From contig CM070599.1 of NCBI GenBank assembly GCA_036346395.1, forward strand, positions 29,689,232 to 29,753,231: DNA of 64,000 nucleotides, written 5' to 3'. Shown here in pieces: positions 22,326 to 32,382 of this stretch. The notes below the pieces were generated by a model. It had not been told where the DNA came from and did no database searches. It saw only the letters and a list, made by a program, of their open reading frames with translations. Positions within the stretch are counted from its first letter, which is position 1; every line of letters starts with the position of its first letter. The DNA is from Hsuehochloa calcarea (taxonomy: Eukaryota > Streptophyta > Magnoliopsida > Poales > Poaceae). The position numbers were made by a program, and so were the translations under genes.

Positions 22326-24783
22326 TCATTTGCTCTTGCGCTCACTGTTGTAATCATCAATCAGTCTCTCAACATCCTTCCAGAACAGGCCCTCCACAAG
22401 AACTCCTTCCTTGGTAAACCTGCCCAAGAACACTGTTAATAAGTGTGCAAATGAAGAGTAAGGGGAAAAGAAGAGAGTTACGCTAGAAGGATGCCCTTAT
22501 ACACCAAAATACAACAACAAAGACAAAATTTCCTGGACAATTAAAACATTGTGCTGACAGGTTAAACCATAAGTTTCACTTACACACGCTCAAGATTGCA
22601 TGTTTTTTCATGTCATGAAATAAGATCTGGAAGGCAAACACTAATGATTTGCAATGTGTATCTAGTATCAGCCAAGTGCCGACTAAGGTAATATCGAATC
22701 ATATAGGGGTTTTAGATATATGAAGCATATTTGAAGCAGCCATGCATTAACTATCATTTCAAGTAATCCCAACAGTATGTAGAAGCATCAGTTGATTGCA
22801 CGCTCGATGGCAAGCATTACAGTCAGATTTAATAAACTTGAACTGTGTGAACAATGTTAACTAAAATAAGGTGCCTTCGCTATGATTCAGATTTAAACAA
22901 GAAATACATATTGATGACTTCGATTTGCTCACTGAACTGAGGACTAACGAATACATACCATTTTGTAACACTCTTAGTGAAATGGACCGACTTATTGGCA
23001 GAGATAGACTGTGGATCAGAACTGGCTATTGTAAGAGTGTACATGTCCAAGAATCTTGGTAACTTCGAAGAGATAACTAGGCCAGTGCTATTGAAAGAAC
23101 CCTGGAACAAAAAATATCACAAGTTAACAAAGCTATAAACATTTTGGAAACAAATGTAGTGAACATGGAACATGAATCACAAAAGACATGTTAATCACCA
23201 TTATACATAGTCCAATATAAAATGTGCTCACTGTCCAATAAGCAAGGCATTCACTACCACATCCATCTTAATAAGCAAGGCATTCACAAAAGGGAATTTT
23301 TGGACCAAATACAAGCATTGCTTGAAATATATGCTGCAGTGACTACAAGTAAGTGAATAGCCAGGCACATTTGCCACTATGGTCAGAGTCGAAGCAAAAT
23401 AGTCAAATCATTAACCTAAACACCTTCTTGATGTTTAAGTTATCCAAAGTGGTATCATTTCTTCATCATTGACCATATCTATAGTATTGTAAGCTGTAAC
23501 TACAGACACTAGTGCTTGAGCATTCAACCAAAAGTGATATACAACTACTCAGCAGTGTATCACACAAGTAACCAAACGGAGTAGTGCAACTACTCAACGT
23601 AGTGCATTGAGTGGCATAGTTTACACTTTCAAGGCATGTACTAAGTTGTTATGCAACAGTGGAACAACTGCTCCCTGAGAGGGAGGGAAATGAATAAAAC
23701 AAATTTGTCCTAACTAGCATAACATCTTTCAAACAAAAGGGACTTTATTTGTAACAAAAATGTTCATAAAGCAAGAATAGGGAACATATCACAACTTTTA
23801 TAACTCAAGAACTTCCGAAACAATGGCAATTAAGATACCAATGATGTGGGTCATCAGAAATTGCAATAGGGGAAAATTTCTTAAGCATTGTTCATCTTCA
23901 ACACTGGCAAACAACTTCACCACATGAATATTTGATTAAAATGCAACCTCTTCGGTCAGAATTTCAAGATAGACCACACAGAAGACGTGCAATTTATACA
24001 CTTTTCATTTAAGTTAGTGTCAGAACTGCTTCTTAATCGTGCCCAACCATGTCTAATTGATGTAGCCACACAAGCCGACACAAGAAAGTTTGATTTTTGT
24101 CCGATATACTACAGTCGGGACTAGAGTAATTGATGAGATCAGCACTTGAATTCAATAGCAACAAACTGAGATGAATATAAAACTCACCGCAGGAGGGTGG
24201 GTGAAGAGGATGGCATCCTTCTCCTTGGTGTAGCTAAGAATCAGCAGCACCACATTCAACACCACATACGTATCGACCCATCAAGTCAAGGAACAACAGC
24301 AACAAACAACAAATTCCACACAACTCCGAACAAAAAATCAGATCTAACACCAATTATCTGAACAGAGAGAACGTCAGAGTGGAAAGGATATAGCGCGATG
24401 CAACCGAGGAGGAACTCGCGGTTCTGGGGGAACTTCTTCGGGTAGAACTGCGCGAGGAGCGCGACGGCGATCACGACCGCCCCGATCGCCAGCTTCCAGT
24501 TGCCCAGCCGCGTGTCCTCCGCGTAGCCCTTGTTCTTCACGACCTGATAGCACAAAGGAACTGCCTCATCAGTGGCAAAATCTAGAGGAACCAAGTGAGG
24601 AAGAGGGAGAGGGAGAGAGATCTCTAAGGGGAGAAGGGGGTTAGGGTTTAGTGTGTAACGCAGTACGTCGGAGATGGTCTCGTCAAGGAGGTGCTTGATG
24701 GAGTGGGGGTCGAGGAGGTTGGCCTTCTTCGGGGTCGCCTTCGCCGGCGTGGCCGTCGTGGCCGCCGCGCCGTCGCTCGCCAT
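22326..24783 (-). CDS. SPC25: Signal peptidase complex subunit 2 (SPC25/SPCS2), five exons
   Basis: Exons on the minus strand: 24783-24667, 24543-24392, 24270-24188, 23101-22959, 22419-22326, giving about 195 aa, the family's usual length. The product is the non-catalytic subunit of the ER signal peptidase complex, which supports cleavage of signal peptides at the translocon. Visible: a charged Ala/Lys-rich N-terminus (MASDGAAATTATPAKATPKK), LLDETISD, KNKGYAEDTRLGNWKL leading into membrane segment 1 (AIGAVVIAVALLAQFYP), segment 2 starting at the exon 2/3 join (ALYVVLNVVLLI), and the cytosolic C-terminal domain with GSFNSTGLVISSKLPRFLDM ending in KSK. Introns 1, 3 and 4 are GT-AG; intron 2 is AT-AC. 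One extra A in the run at 24239-24241 breaks the frame in exon 3, possibly a consensus error. Identification rests on recognised family sequence. Confidence 0.9.
24271..24391 (-). other. U12-type AT-AC intron (intron 2 of SPC25)
   Basis: On the minus strand the intron starts ATATCCTTT (24391-24383), the exact U12 5' splice site consensus. It has TTCCTTGAC (24294-24286), the exact branch-site consensus, and ends AC at 24272-24271, with the branch A 16 nt from the end. Removing it joins GCG CT to G TAT GTG and restores the family sequence ALYVVLNVV. No GT-AG pair nearby gives this join. Confidence 0.93.
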
Positions 24784-27400
24784 CTCCGCCGCCGCGGCCG
24801 CTCGGGAACTCGTCGAGGAGGAGGTGGGCGAGTGGGAAACTGGGAATCGACACGGAGTGGGCGATGAGGGGACGGGGCTCGTGGGTATATGCGGGGTGAC
24901 TCAATGACGGGTGGGCGCCGTTTGTAATGGGCCCGGCTTGCCAGTGGCGTACGGGGGACTGCTGCTTGTTTTGTTCGGTAGGTGGACCGGGTTTGCCATG
25001 TGGTTGGTGGGCGGGACCAATGGGAGAGGAGGAGCGCGTCACCAGAGCGCCATGTCAGCACGGGAAGAACTAAATCGAAGGCATTCGAAGGGTCCAGATC
25101 AATTGCCCAAAGCCCATTTGGAAACGCAGAAAGAATTCCTGCGGTATTGTACTTCTTGCAAAATTCGTACGTCCAAATAAGTTGTAAATGAGCTAGGTAA
25201 CGCACCGACAATTCGTAATCCGCAACAGAATCGAATCCAAGTCGAATAAGAGATTTTGAGGTCCTAGAAGAGATGCTGTTAAAACTTATTACGTTGTGAG
25301 AGGAGTAGCATATGTTGCAGCAAGGGGCGAAGCGAGGATTGAGCCATAGGGAGGCCGCGAGAGATGAATTTGTTATCATCCCAACACGGTAAAGCCGTTT
25401 GGTGGAGTTCGGTGCATATGTACATCTTACCAATTCATAGACAATACGACAGAAGCTATGTATAAGAAGAGTTTGATCAAACTCTAAACATGCAGAGAGA
25501 GATAGAATATTATACATTTGTACGGTACAAATATCTAGTTTCAAAATTTAAGGAGAAAATAGAATCTAGATACTACGTAAGATGAGTTCACGTGCTACAA
25601 ATTAACTCCTAAGTTTTTTAGTTTCACCTTAACTATTACTTAATTACATAATTGATTAAATATAGACTTATTCATAGCAAAGTTGCAATGATCCTATGTC
25701 CTAATAAAAAAATCACAGAGGGTCAGGCCCCTACCAGCCCCCTTCCCTTCGCCCGTGGTTGGCAGTTGCCGTGGTTGCAGCAACTAGGAAGAACATGGCT
25801 GAAAGGTCACAACAAGGGAAATGAAAATAGCAATCCAATATCTGTGCAAGTACGGGTCGCCTCCAAACAGGTTGGGTTCTATAGGGAAGAGGCAATGGTA
25901 GCTATTGGCCAAACAACCAGCTTGTTTTTATATTTTAGACCTGATTGATAAGTTTGCAGTGAAGCTGAAGCTATGAAGGGTGTCTTAATGGGATTGCGAG
26001 TCGATGTTGATTTACATATTAAGCCAACATCATCTGTGACACGTGGCTACATAACAAGCTTAATAAATTGGTTTATTAGACAAGGCTACGCAGACCCTTA
26101 ATAAACCCAAGGGATCGAAATTCACGTCTCTAAAAGAAACATAAACTAGTCGGAGTTCAAATATCAAGTCAAGAACATTCGACATCTTGGCCTTCAGCAG
26201 ACAGCTGCTCCTTCAAGGTTGGCACACATTTCTACTGTCAATTCCTTCAGGGTTTGGATCTGAACACTAAAATAAGATCAGATTTGCTGAGTTGTCCAAG
26301 ATGCAAATCAGAAACATATATAACATTGGCTATCTGGCTCTCACATGCATGACCAATTATTATTGTACCATTTCATATTCAATTATTCAAAGATCATTTG
26401 ACCCTAATATCTATGCTCCTTTTTTTATCTCTAAGGTAACAAACAACAGGTGTTTTTCTTATCTGTCAATGCGTACTTTGGATTGACTCGCCTTTTATTC
26501 ATCACAGTAATATGCAATGTCTGCCTGAAGGGTAACAGAGGAAGTAGACAGCTTAGGATAACATGAACAGCTGGTGAATAATGGAGGAAATAGCACCGAT
26601 GAAAAGGGATTTAACACGTAACCGAGCAGGGCAAAGCAGACATACATACATACAGTTCTTCATGCAATACATAAATAAATCTACTTCTACCCATAACATA
26701 ATTGCAGCTTTCGCCATTGTAAGACTTGGCATATCAATGTACAAAATTTGGAAGATGGTTCTTCCATAGATACCTGAAAAGATTCATTATTTGACACCAC
26801 TGGATCGTTTAACATTATTTACTTCCTTGCAGCATTACAACGGCGGGGAGGGGGGGATCATTTGCATTGGTTCAGGAATAGAATTAAAGTGCATAGAGAT
26901 ATCACTGTTCTATACTTTTGATAAGTCAGTGCCACTAGGATGTTTTCACCTGTTGTAAAACGGAAGTGAAAAACATCCTTCTTGCAGACATTTCTGGATG
27001 AAAAAGGAAGAATATGATCTCATGACGAAATGCAAAGATCCCACAGCCAAAAGTGCTAATTCACTGAATCTCATGTCAAGGAATTCAGTGCATAAGACAC
27101 TGGGTCTTTTGGTTAAAAAAACAATGTGAGACTTTCATGATCTACTTTATCTCTCCGTCGTTGAGTTTTAATAACAGTATTATTACATCATCCATAACAA
27201 CTGGAACTTTTTTACTTTTCTATGTTTGCTAGATAGTTGATACTTAATACCTCTGAAAATTTCATCATGATCGAGCTATTGTGCATATGCAAATTCAAAG
27301 TAAACATAAGACAGAAAGTACAATCTTGCTGATCGGTGTCTTGGAATGACAAGGGGCCGGGGTTCATAAGTGTAACTTAAATGTGTGATTGTTGGCTCAA
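24784..27400. other. Intergenic region, no gene recognised
   Basis: 24784-25060 is GC-rich and is probably the promoter and 5' leader of the SPC25 gene; a weak CATATA lies on the minus strand near 24885. 25060-27400 is AT-rich with only short open frames and no protein motif I recognise. I see no convincing inverted-repeat ends here. Confidence 0.5.
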
Positions 27401-27791
27401 TCATCCCACATGGAAGTAACATTGATTGTAAAAAGTGCTACTACAGGTGATAAATTTAAGTGTTAAGACGAATCCCCACGAATGAACATAGAGGTATAGC
27501 ACCTTTTCGCAATCTAGATCACATAGTAATATAGCTCTCATATCACATAGCCTCTCTACTAGAACCTGCACAGAGCAGGAGCAGATTGTACACGGTACAG
27601 CAAGGCGCTCGCGTGCTCGATCTCCGCAAGCACTGACGAAAAGAATGGCGTCTAAAATGGAATGGAGAAGAAGTGAAGCTACATCATCATGGCTTCCTTT
27701 ACAACACCGCATCAGAACACGAACAATTAAGCCACGGACCTGACGAGACGAACTCAACGTGACGGACCGGAAGGCAGGTGAATCCTTCCGG

Positions 27792-28193
27792 TCAGGTGAG
27801 GGGCGTGGAGGAGGACACCTCGGCCTTGTCCAGCCGCCGCAGCTGCCACGCGCGCAGCGCCAGGAAGGCGCCGAGGACCACCTGCATTGCGACGGCCACG
27901 CCGGCGAAGGCGATCCCGAGCCTCTCGCCGAAGTTGAGCCGCCGCCTCGGCGGCGGGGGCGGCGGCGGGCGGTGCCGGTACCGGTGGTGGCGCGGGTGGC
28001 GCGGCGACAGCGTCGAGGGAGCGGGGTCGTTGGCGGACGAGACCTGTCGCGGCGCAACGCCTAGCGTGGCTGGGGCCGACGACGGCGATGGGTCGGGAGC
28101 GGCGGCGGAGAAGGAGAGGAGGAGGAGGAGGAGGAGGGTCAAGGTTGCGGCTCGGGGGGGTGGCCGTGTGAAGGGGCGAGGACTTGGCGCCAT
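27792..28193 (-). CDS. Small signal-peptide, proline/histidine-rich, single-pass membrane protein
   Basis: The frame has 133 codons, with ATG at 28193 in a good plant context (CCCATGGCG). Residues about 15-31 form a hydrophobic Leu-rich signal peptide (LTLLLLLLLSFSAAAPDPS). Residues 55-85 are rich in His, Arg and Pro (SPRHPRHHRYRHRPPPPPPP). Residues about 88-115 (FGERLGIAFAGVAVAMQVVL, then GAFLALRAWQLRR) are a membrane segment followed by a basic stop-transfer. A short Ser/Thr tail ends at the TGA at 27792. The layout fits a type I plasma-membrane or endomembrane protein with a short cytosolic tail. Similar small plant proteins exist, but I know of no assigned function. It is single-exon as read; GC content is high, as in many grass genes. 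Confidence 0.7.
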   Translation of the reverse strand: MAPSPRPFTRPPPRAATLTLLLLLLLSFSAAAPDPSPSSAPATLGVAPRQVSSANDPAPSTLSPRHPRHHRYRHRPPPPPPPRRRLNFGERLGIAFAGVAVAMQVVLGAFLALRAWQLRRLDKAEVSSSTPLT

Positions 28194-28511
28194 GGGAGGG
28201 GAGGCGGCATAAAGGTAGAGGGAGGCAAATCTGGTAGGATCGGGGAAGAGGAGGCGGAGAGAGAAGATGAGGGAGGGAGGATAGCTGAGCAGCCTGAGCT
28301 AAGGCGAGTGAAAGCTGGACGCGTGGTTTTTTTCTAGGTGTTTGGTAGGAGGTGGTACGGGGATGCGACGGGACGCGGCTGGCCTTGTCGTGGCCCGCGG
28401 TTCGGGCCTCGGACTACTTTTAGGCTGGTCCCAGCACGGTGTACGAGCAGACACAGCACAACACGAATTGTGTCGGGCCTAGTCTAGTACAACCCTAACA
28501 CGGTAGGACCT

Positions 28512-28516
<5 letters not shown>

Positions 28517-28554
<38 letters not shown>
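28517..28554. repeat. (TA)n microsatellite flanking the MITE
   Basis: About 18 uninterrupted TA dinucleotides lie left of the fold-back element; a shorter (TA)5-6 run lies on its right side at 28838-28850. This fits insertion into, or duplication of, a TA tract. Confidence 0.95.
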
Positions 28555-28557
<3 letters not shown>

Positions 28558-28834
28558 CGTATCTATTATTAATGGGTAATTGAGTGCTAAGATGCTAATA
28601 TCAATATTGATCGTTGGATCTGGATTGAATAGCCAAGATTAATGCGGGCTCCCACCTCCAAACCATTTAATCATCACGCACGTCTATAACGCGTCGCGCC
28701 GTTAATGGGCCTACATTAAACACCCTGCTTGCTCCCAAATCCAATGGCCTGTATTAAACACCCTACATGATCCAACGACCAAGATTGGTGTTAGCACCTT
28801 AACACCCAATTACCCATTAGCACTAGATACGTTC
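28555..28834. mobile_element. Fold-back MITE with about 66-bp terminal inverted repeats
   Basis: The left end GAACGTATCTA...GATCGTTGGATC (28555-28620) is the inverted complement of the right end GATCCAACGACC...TAGATACGTTC (28769-28834), with about 10 mismatches in 66 bp. The centre has no coding capacity. Size (280 bp), long inverted repeats and TA-rich flanks indicate a non-autonomous DNA transposon. I cannot assign the superfamily, because the target duplication is hidden in the TA repeats. Confidence 0.88.
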
Positions 28835-28850
28835 CCATATATATATATAT

Positions 28851-29470
28851 CATTTTGTCATATTTATATGGTTTTATTTTATAGGTTTTAAATTTTATAT
28901 AATACATTTTATGAGTATATATAAATTTATTTTGGATTTTAAAAATTATATGTTTTTCTAGGATTTTTTACTTTTTCCTATTTTTCATGTCTTATGGACT
29001 AAATTGCAAATGTTTTTAATGAGGCATCTATTTGAATATTAATAAAATTATTTATTACATTTTCAATATATTTTGTCTCATTTTTTTAAAGTTTTTATAT
29101 TTATTTCTGAATTCTACATATTTTTTGATTTATTTTGTATTTTTTCTTATTTTTTTAAAAAAGTTTGGACCTAACAGACTAAGTGGGTTGGAATTGGCCC
29201 GTCGGGCTAAACTGACTCAAGCCGGCACAACACAGCCCAGAAGGGCGTCGGGTTGTGCCTGGGCTATCTCACTGGCACGGTACGACCTGAGGCACGACCC
29301 ATTTAGTTCGTGGGCCAGAATGGGCCGAACTGTGCCGCCCGTTTGGCCACCACTACACTGGAGTCATATGCTACCTCAACTAGGGGTGGATCTACATGAA
29401 GTTTAGGGACGCACGACAGGGATCTAGATTCTCTGTAATAAATGCAGAGTTCACTACGTGAACAGTGTCC
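28851..29470. other. AT-rich then GC-rich non-coding stretch, possible old transposon
   Basis: 28860-29170 is strongly AT-rich. 29170-29360 is rich in 'ggcccgtcggg', 'ggcacggtacgacc' and 'gggccagaatgggcc', echoing 'cagcacggtgtacg' and 'gtgtcgggcc' at 28434-28480. Such GGCACG/GGGCC-rich ends around an AT-rich core are typical of old grass DNA transposons. I could not align clean inverted repeats. Confidence 0.35.
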
Positions 29471-29746
29471 TGTCGGTGTTTTAGAACCGATCTTACGTAA
29501 AGATTGTTTGATTCGGGGGGTCTCCTAGAGATGAAATCACGCAGAGCGATTGACACGGGATTTTTATACAGGTTCAGGCCTTCTCCGGGGAGAATAACAA
29601 CCCTACTCCTGTATTTGGTATTGACTGTATTCTCAACAATCAAGCAGGAAAAACTAAGACTATTACAAAGAACAGTACTTGTGTTTCTCCTTGATTGTCC
29701 TTGATTGGCTCTGTTTTGCCCTCCCTTTGTCCTTCTGATTGAAGCC

Positions 29747-29754
29747 TTTATATA
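29747..29754 (-). promoter_or_regulatory. TATA box, gag-pol direction
   Basis: The minus strand reads TATATAAA followed by GGCTTC, a good plant TATA box. It is conserved in the other two LTR copies at 46080-46087 and 47692-47699. In element direction it is about 620 bp into the LTR, leaving about 250 bp for R-U5. Confidence 0.65.
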
Positions 29755-30003
29755 GTCGTGAAGAAGTAGCCGTTTTCCCCTGCTGAAGAGTTGCCCAATC
29801 AAGCCAGTAATGGGCGCATAATGACATAATGGCTATAATTACCGGTGTAGTGGCTCCTTCACGCCGTTTGGCAGTTATCTTTCAGAGGTAATGGGGTATT
29901 TAAGCACTATTACTGCGCAGAATAATAGTGCATGTGGACCGTCTGGATTACTTAATCAACTGGACCCACTCGCTTGTATTATAAGGTAGTCGTGGTTGAC
30001 TTG

Positions 30004-30255
30004 GTCGTAGCAGAACTTACGACTAGGTACAAGTCGTAGTAGAACTTACGACTGGATAATAGTCGTAGAAGGACTTACGACTAGGTATGTGTCGTAACAG
30101 AACTTACGACTGGGCAGTAGTCGTAGAAAGACTTACGACTGGGTAATGGTCGTAGAAGGACTTACGACCAGGTAGTGGTTGTAGAAGGACTTACGACCAT
30201 GACATAGTCGTAATAAGACTTACAACTATGGGGGTGTAGGAGAACTTACGATCAC
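30004..30255 (+). repeat. Array of nine 29-bp units, each a 20-bp hairpin module plus 9-bp spacer
   Basis: Unit starts are 30004, 30033, 30062, 30091, 30120, 30149, 30178, 30207 and about 30236, spaced exactly 29 bp. Each 20-bp module is GTCGTA, eight variable bases (often GAAGGACT), then TACGAC. Modules can therefore form a 6-8 bp stem with an 8-nt loop. The 9-bp spacers differ but often extend the stem (TGGTCGTA...TACGACCA at 30147-30170). The ninth unit is degenerate. The array lies between the two divergent TATA boxes of the LTR and is kept in the copies at 46337 and 47949. Confidence 0.95.
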
Positions 30256-30272
30256 TTGGTAGGCCTCTCCCT

Positions 30273-30280
30273 TATAAATA
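30273..30280 (+). promoter_or_regulatory. TATA box directed toward the antisense ORF
   Basis: TATAAATA sits in the near-palindrome CCTTATAAATATAAGG, 18 bp beyond the hairpin array and 93 bp before the inner LTR end. Transcription from here would run rightwards into the plus-strand ORF starting near 31335. It is conserved at 46606-46613 and 48218-48225 in the other LTR copies. Confidence 0.6.
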
Positions 30281-30585
30281 TAAGGGGTACTTCTGGGGAC
30301 TACATGACATCATATTTACCCATAATAAGGATTATAGATAAAAGATAAAATAAGGATTATCAGATCCTCGTCATCTAGCCCCCGACTTAGCGTAAAGTAA
30401 CTTACTTGGTGAAGGATTTGTAAATGGTCCTCGACTATGAAAATGTCGCGAGAATAATGGTCGAAGGAAAACTCTTCGACATTTGAGTGCTACTTTGACC
30501 AGGAATTTGCTTGGTCAGGAAAGTTGCTTTCGACTATCAAAAAGTCGTAAAAACCCCTACGACTGTGAAGTGGTCGTAGTAGGGC

Positions 30586-31195
30586 GATCGGAGAAAAAAT
30601 CCTTTCCGATCGATACTTCATTCGACCAGAAAGACTTGGTCAAGAAAGTAATTTTGCTTGGAGGTGACAAAACGAACCTAATTTCTTCGAACAGGCCATC
30701 TAGGGAATTGCAACCGACTCCCACAGAGCTATCGATGAAAACGGTTCCCGAAGCGGTGGCAATCGGAGAAAAAATCCTTTCCGATCGATACTTCATTCGA
30801 CCAGAAAGACTTGGTCAAGAAAGTAATTTCGCTTGGAGGTGACAATACGCACCTAATTTTCTCGAACAGACCATCCAGGGAATTGCAACCGACTCCCACA
30901 GATCTGTCGATGAGACGGTTCCCGAAGCGGTGGCAATCGTGAAGATTGCTTACGACTATCAAAAAGTCGTAAAAACCCCTACGACTATGAAGTGATCGTA
31001 GTAGGGCGATCGGAGAAAGAATCCTTCCGATTCATACTTCCTTCGACCAGAAAGACTTGGTCAAGAAAGTAATTTTGCTTGGAGGTGACGAAACGAACCT
31101 AATTTCCTCGAACAGACCATCTAGGGAATTGCAACCGACTCCCACAGACCTGTCGATGAAAACGGTTCCCGAAGCGATGGCAATCGTGTGGTAAT
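30586..31195 (+). repeat. Three internal repeats of about 180 bp
   Basis: A unit from 'atcggagaaaaaatcctttc' through 'gacttggtcaagaaagtaat' to 'ggttcccgaagcggtggcaa' starts at about 30586, 30762 and 31008. A spacer before the third copy repeats 'gtcgtaaaaacccctacgac', itself a hairpin module (30545 and 30967). The related element at 46707-47540 has only two units (about 46922 and 47127). The region is non-coding leader for the antisense ORF. Confidence 0.88.
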
Positions 31196-32276
31196 AAAAA
31201 CTCACCGGGAGTTAGACTTAGAGTTTTACCTTTTTCCCCAAATCGTCACATTGTTCTTTTCGTCTTCTCCGCCTTCGACTAGGTTTCATCTTCTCGCGCT
31301 TGACCCAATCAAAAACTTCTTGTTTACGAGAGAAATGGCCAAGAAAGTTTAAGTGGGAAGAATCGGAGATGGATGCGCTAAGATTAAAGTTTTGGTCGAC
31401 GCAGGAAGATTCGAGAGAAGGCTCACGGTGAAGTGGATTCGGCTATTAGGCGACCTTGGCCGTCGGGGAAAATGGGCAAATCCCGTCTTCCAAGCGTCTT
31501 GTGAGTGCGGCCTCCATTCACTGCCACCCCTTTCTTCTGATGGTACTTGAGCACTTTGGGGTGGAATTAGTGAACCTAGGTCCTAATTCCATTACCATAT
31601 TGAGTGTCTTCGTGTACTGTGCGGCGTGCACAGGGATTCCGGCGGACCTCGAGCTTTTCCAATATTATTACGGATGGCTCGACAAACCGGAATCACCGGA
31701 AGTTGCGATGCAAGCTCTCGACTTGAAGTCGAGGGAGTATATTCGAGTTTCACTCGGTCTTCATGGCGGGATGGAGGAAGAGGTGGTTTCTTGGAAAGTC
31801 ACCTCGAAGAGCGACCCTCTTTTGTGGGGAAGGTCACGAGAAGAAATCTTCATGGGATTCGACTCACGAAGATATTAGCCGGATTGCCTTACATTCAAGC
31901 CATCAAGGACTTGAAGGAGGAAAGGTTGACCGGATGGCACGTGGTGATGATTTCATCACGCCAGAATTAGTCCCTTGAAGAAGCGAGCATCTCCTGTGGA
32001 GATACTCGGGAGGAGAGACCCGACCGGGGACTACGACGAGGGTAAGTGAACTTTCAACTTAGCTCTCGGTTTGGTCTTTCTTAACATTGTCTAATATTCT
32101 TATCTGTTTATTACGGATCTTTCCTGAGCGAGATTGGCGCTAGGTCAAACTCATGCGTGAGAAGTCTCCGCCACTCGAGTGGCGGTTCCTCGAATCATTG
32201 CGGCTTTGCCCGCAGATGAAAAGATAGAGCGCCTAAGGGTAATCAAAAAGTTGATTTTTTCTTTAGGACTTTATAG

Positions 32277-32382
32277 TCGTAGAAGAACTTACAACTAGTG
32301 GTGATCGTAGAAGATCTTACGATCAAGAAAGTGTCGTAGAAAAACTTACGACTTGGCACTGGTCGTAGAAAAACTTACGACT
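32277..32382 (+). repeat. Four hairpin modules in an apparent intron of the antisense ORF
   Basis: Modules start at 32277, 32305, 32334 and 32363, spaced 28-29 bp, with the same design as the LTR array. The second has changed both arms together (TGATCGTA...TACGATCA), keeping an 8-bp stem. The intron appears to end at 32418 (TTTACAG). Confidence 0.9.

Larger units (their letters stand above)
29471..30373 (-). repeat. 3' LTR of the Tat-lineage element (903 bp)
   Basis: The plus strand starts TGTCGGTGTTTTAG and ends AGATCCTCGTCA. The same sequence recurs at 44008-46706 (interrupted) and 47550-48318. Immediately inside lies a polypurine tract read on the minus strand as AAGTCGGGGGCTAGA, placing this as the 3' LTR. 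It holds two outward-facing TATA boxes and a 29-bp-periodic hairpin array, listed separately. Confidence 0.93.

Noticed and set aside
24286..24783. SPC25 read as one open frame through 24543-24783 and 24286-24391
   Set aside because: It would include the GT-AG intron 24544-24666 and the AT-AC intron; the family sequence is only restored by removing both.
24648..25544. 298-codon open frame on the minus strand overlapping SPC25 exon 1
   Set aside because: It shadows the SPC25 promoter and first exon in another frame; the C-terminal part is Arg/Pro-rich low complexity.
30004..30255. CRISPR-like array (20-bp palindromic repeats with 9-bp spacers)
   Set aside because: The sequence is a plant retrotransposon LTR. 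The spacers are too short, the repeats vary and occur in three LTR copies and in introns, and there are no cas genes.
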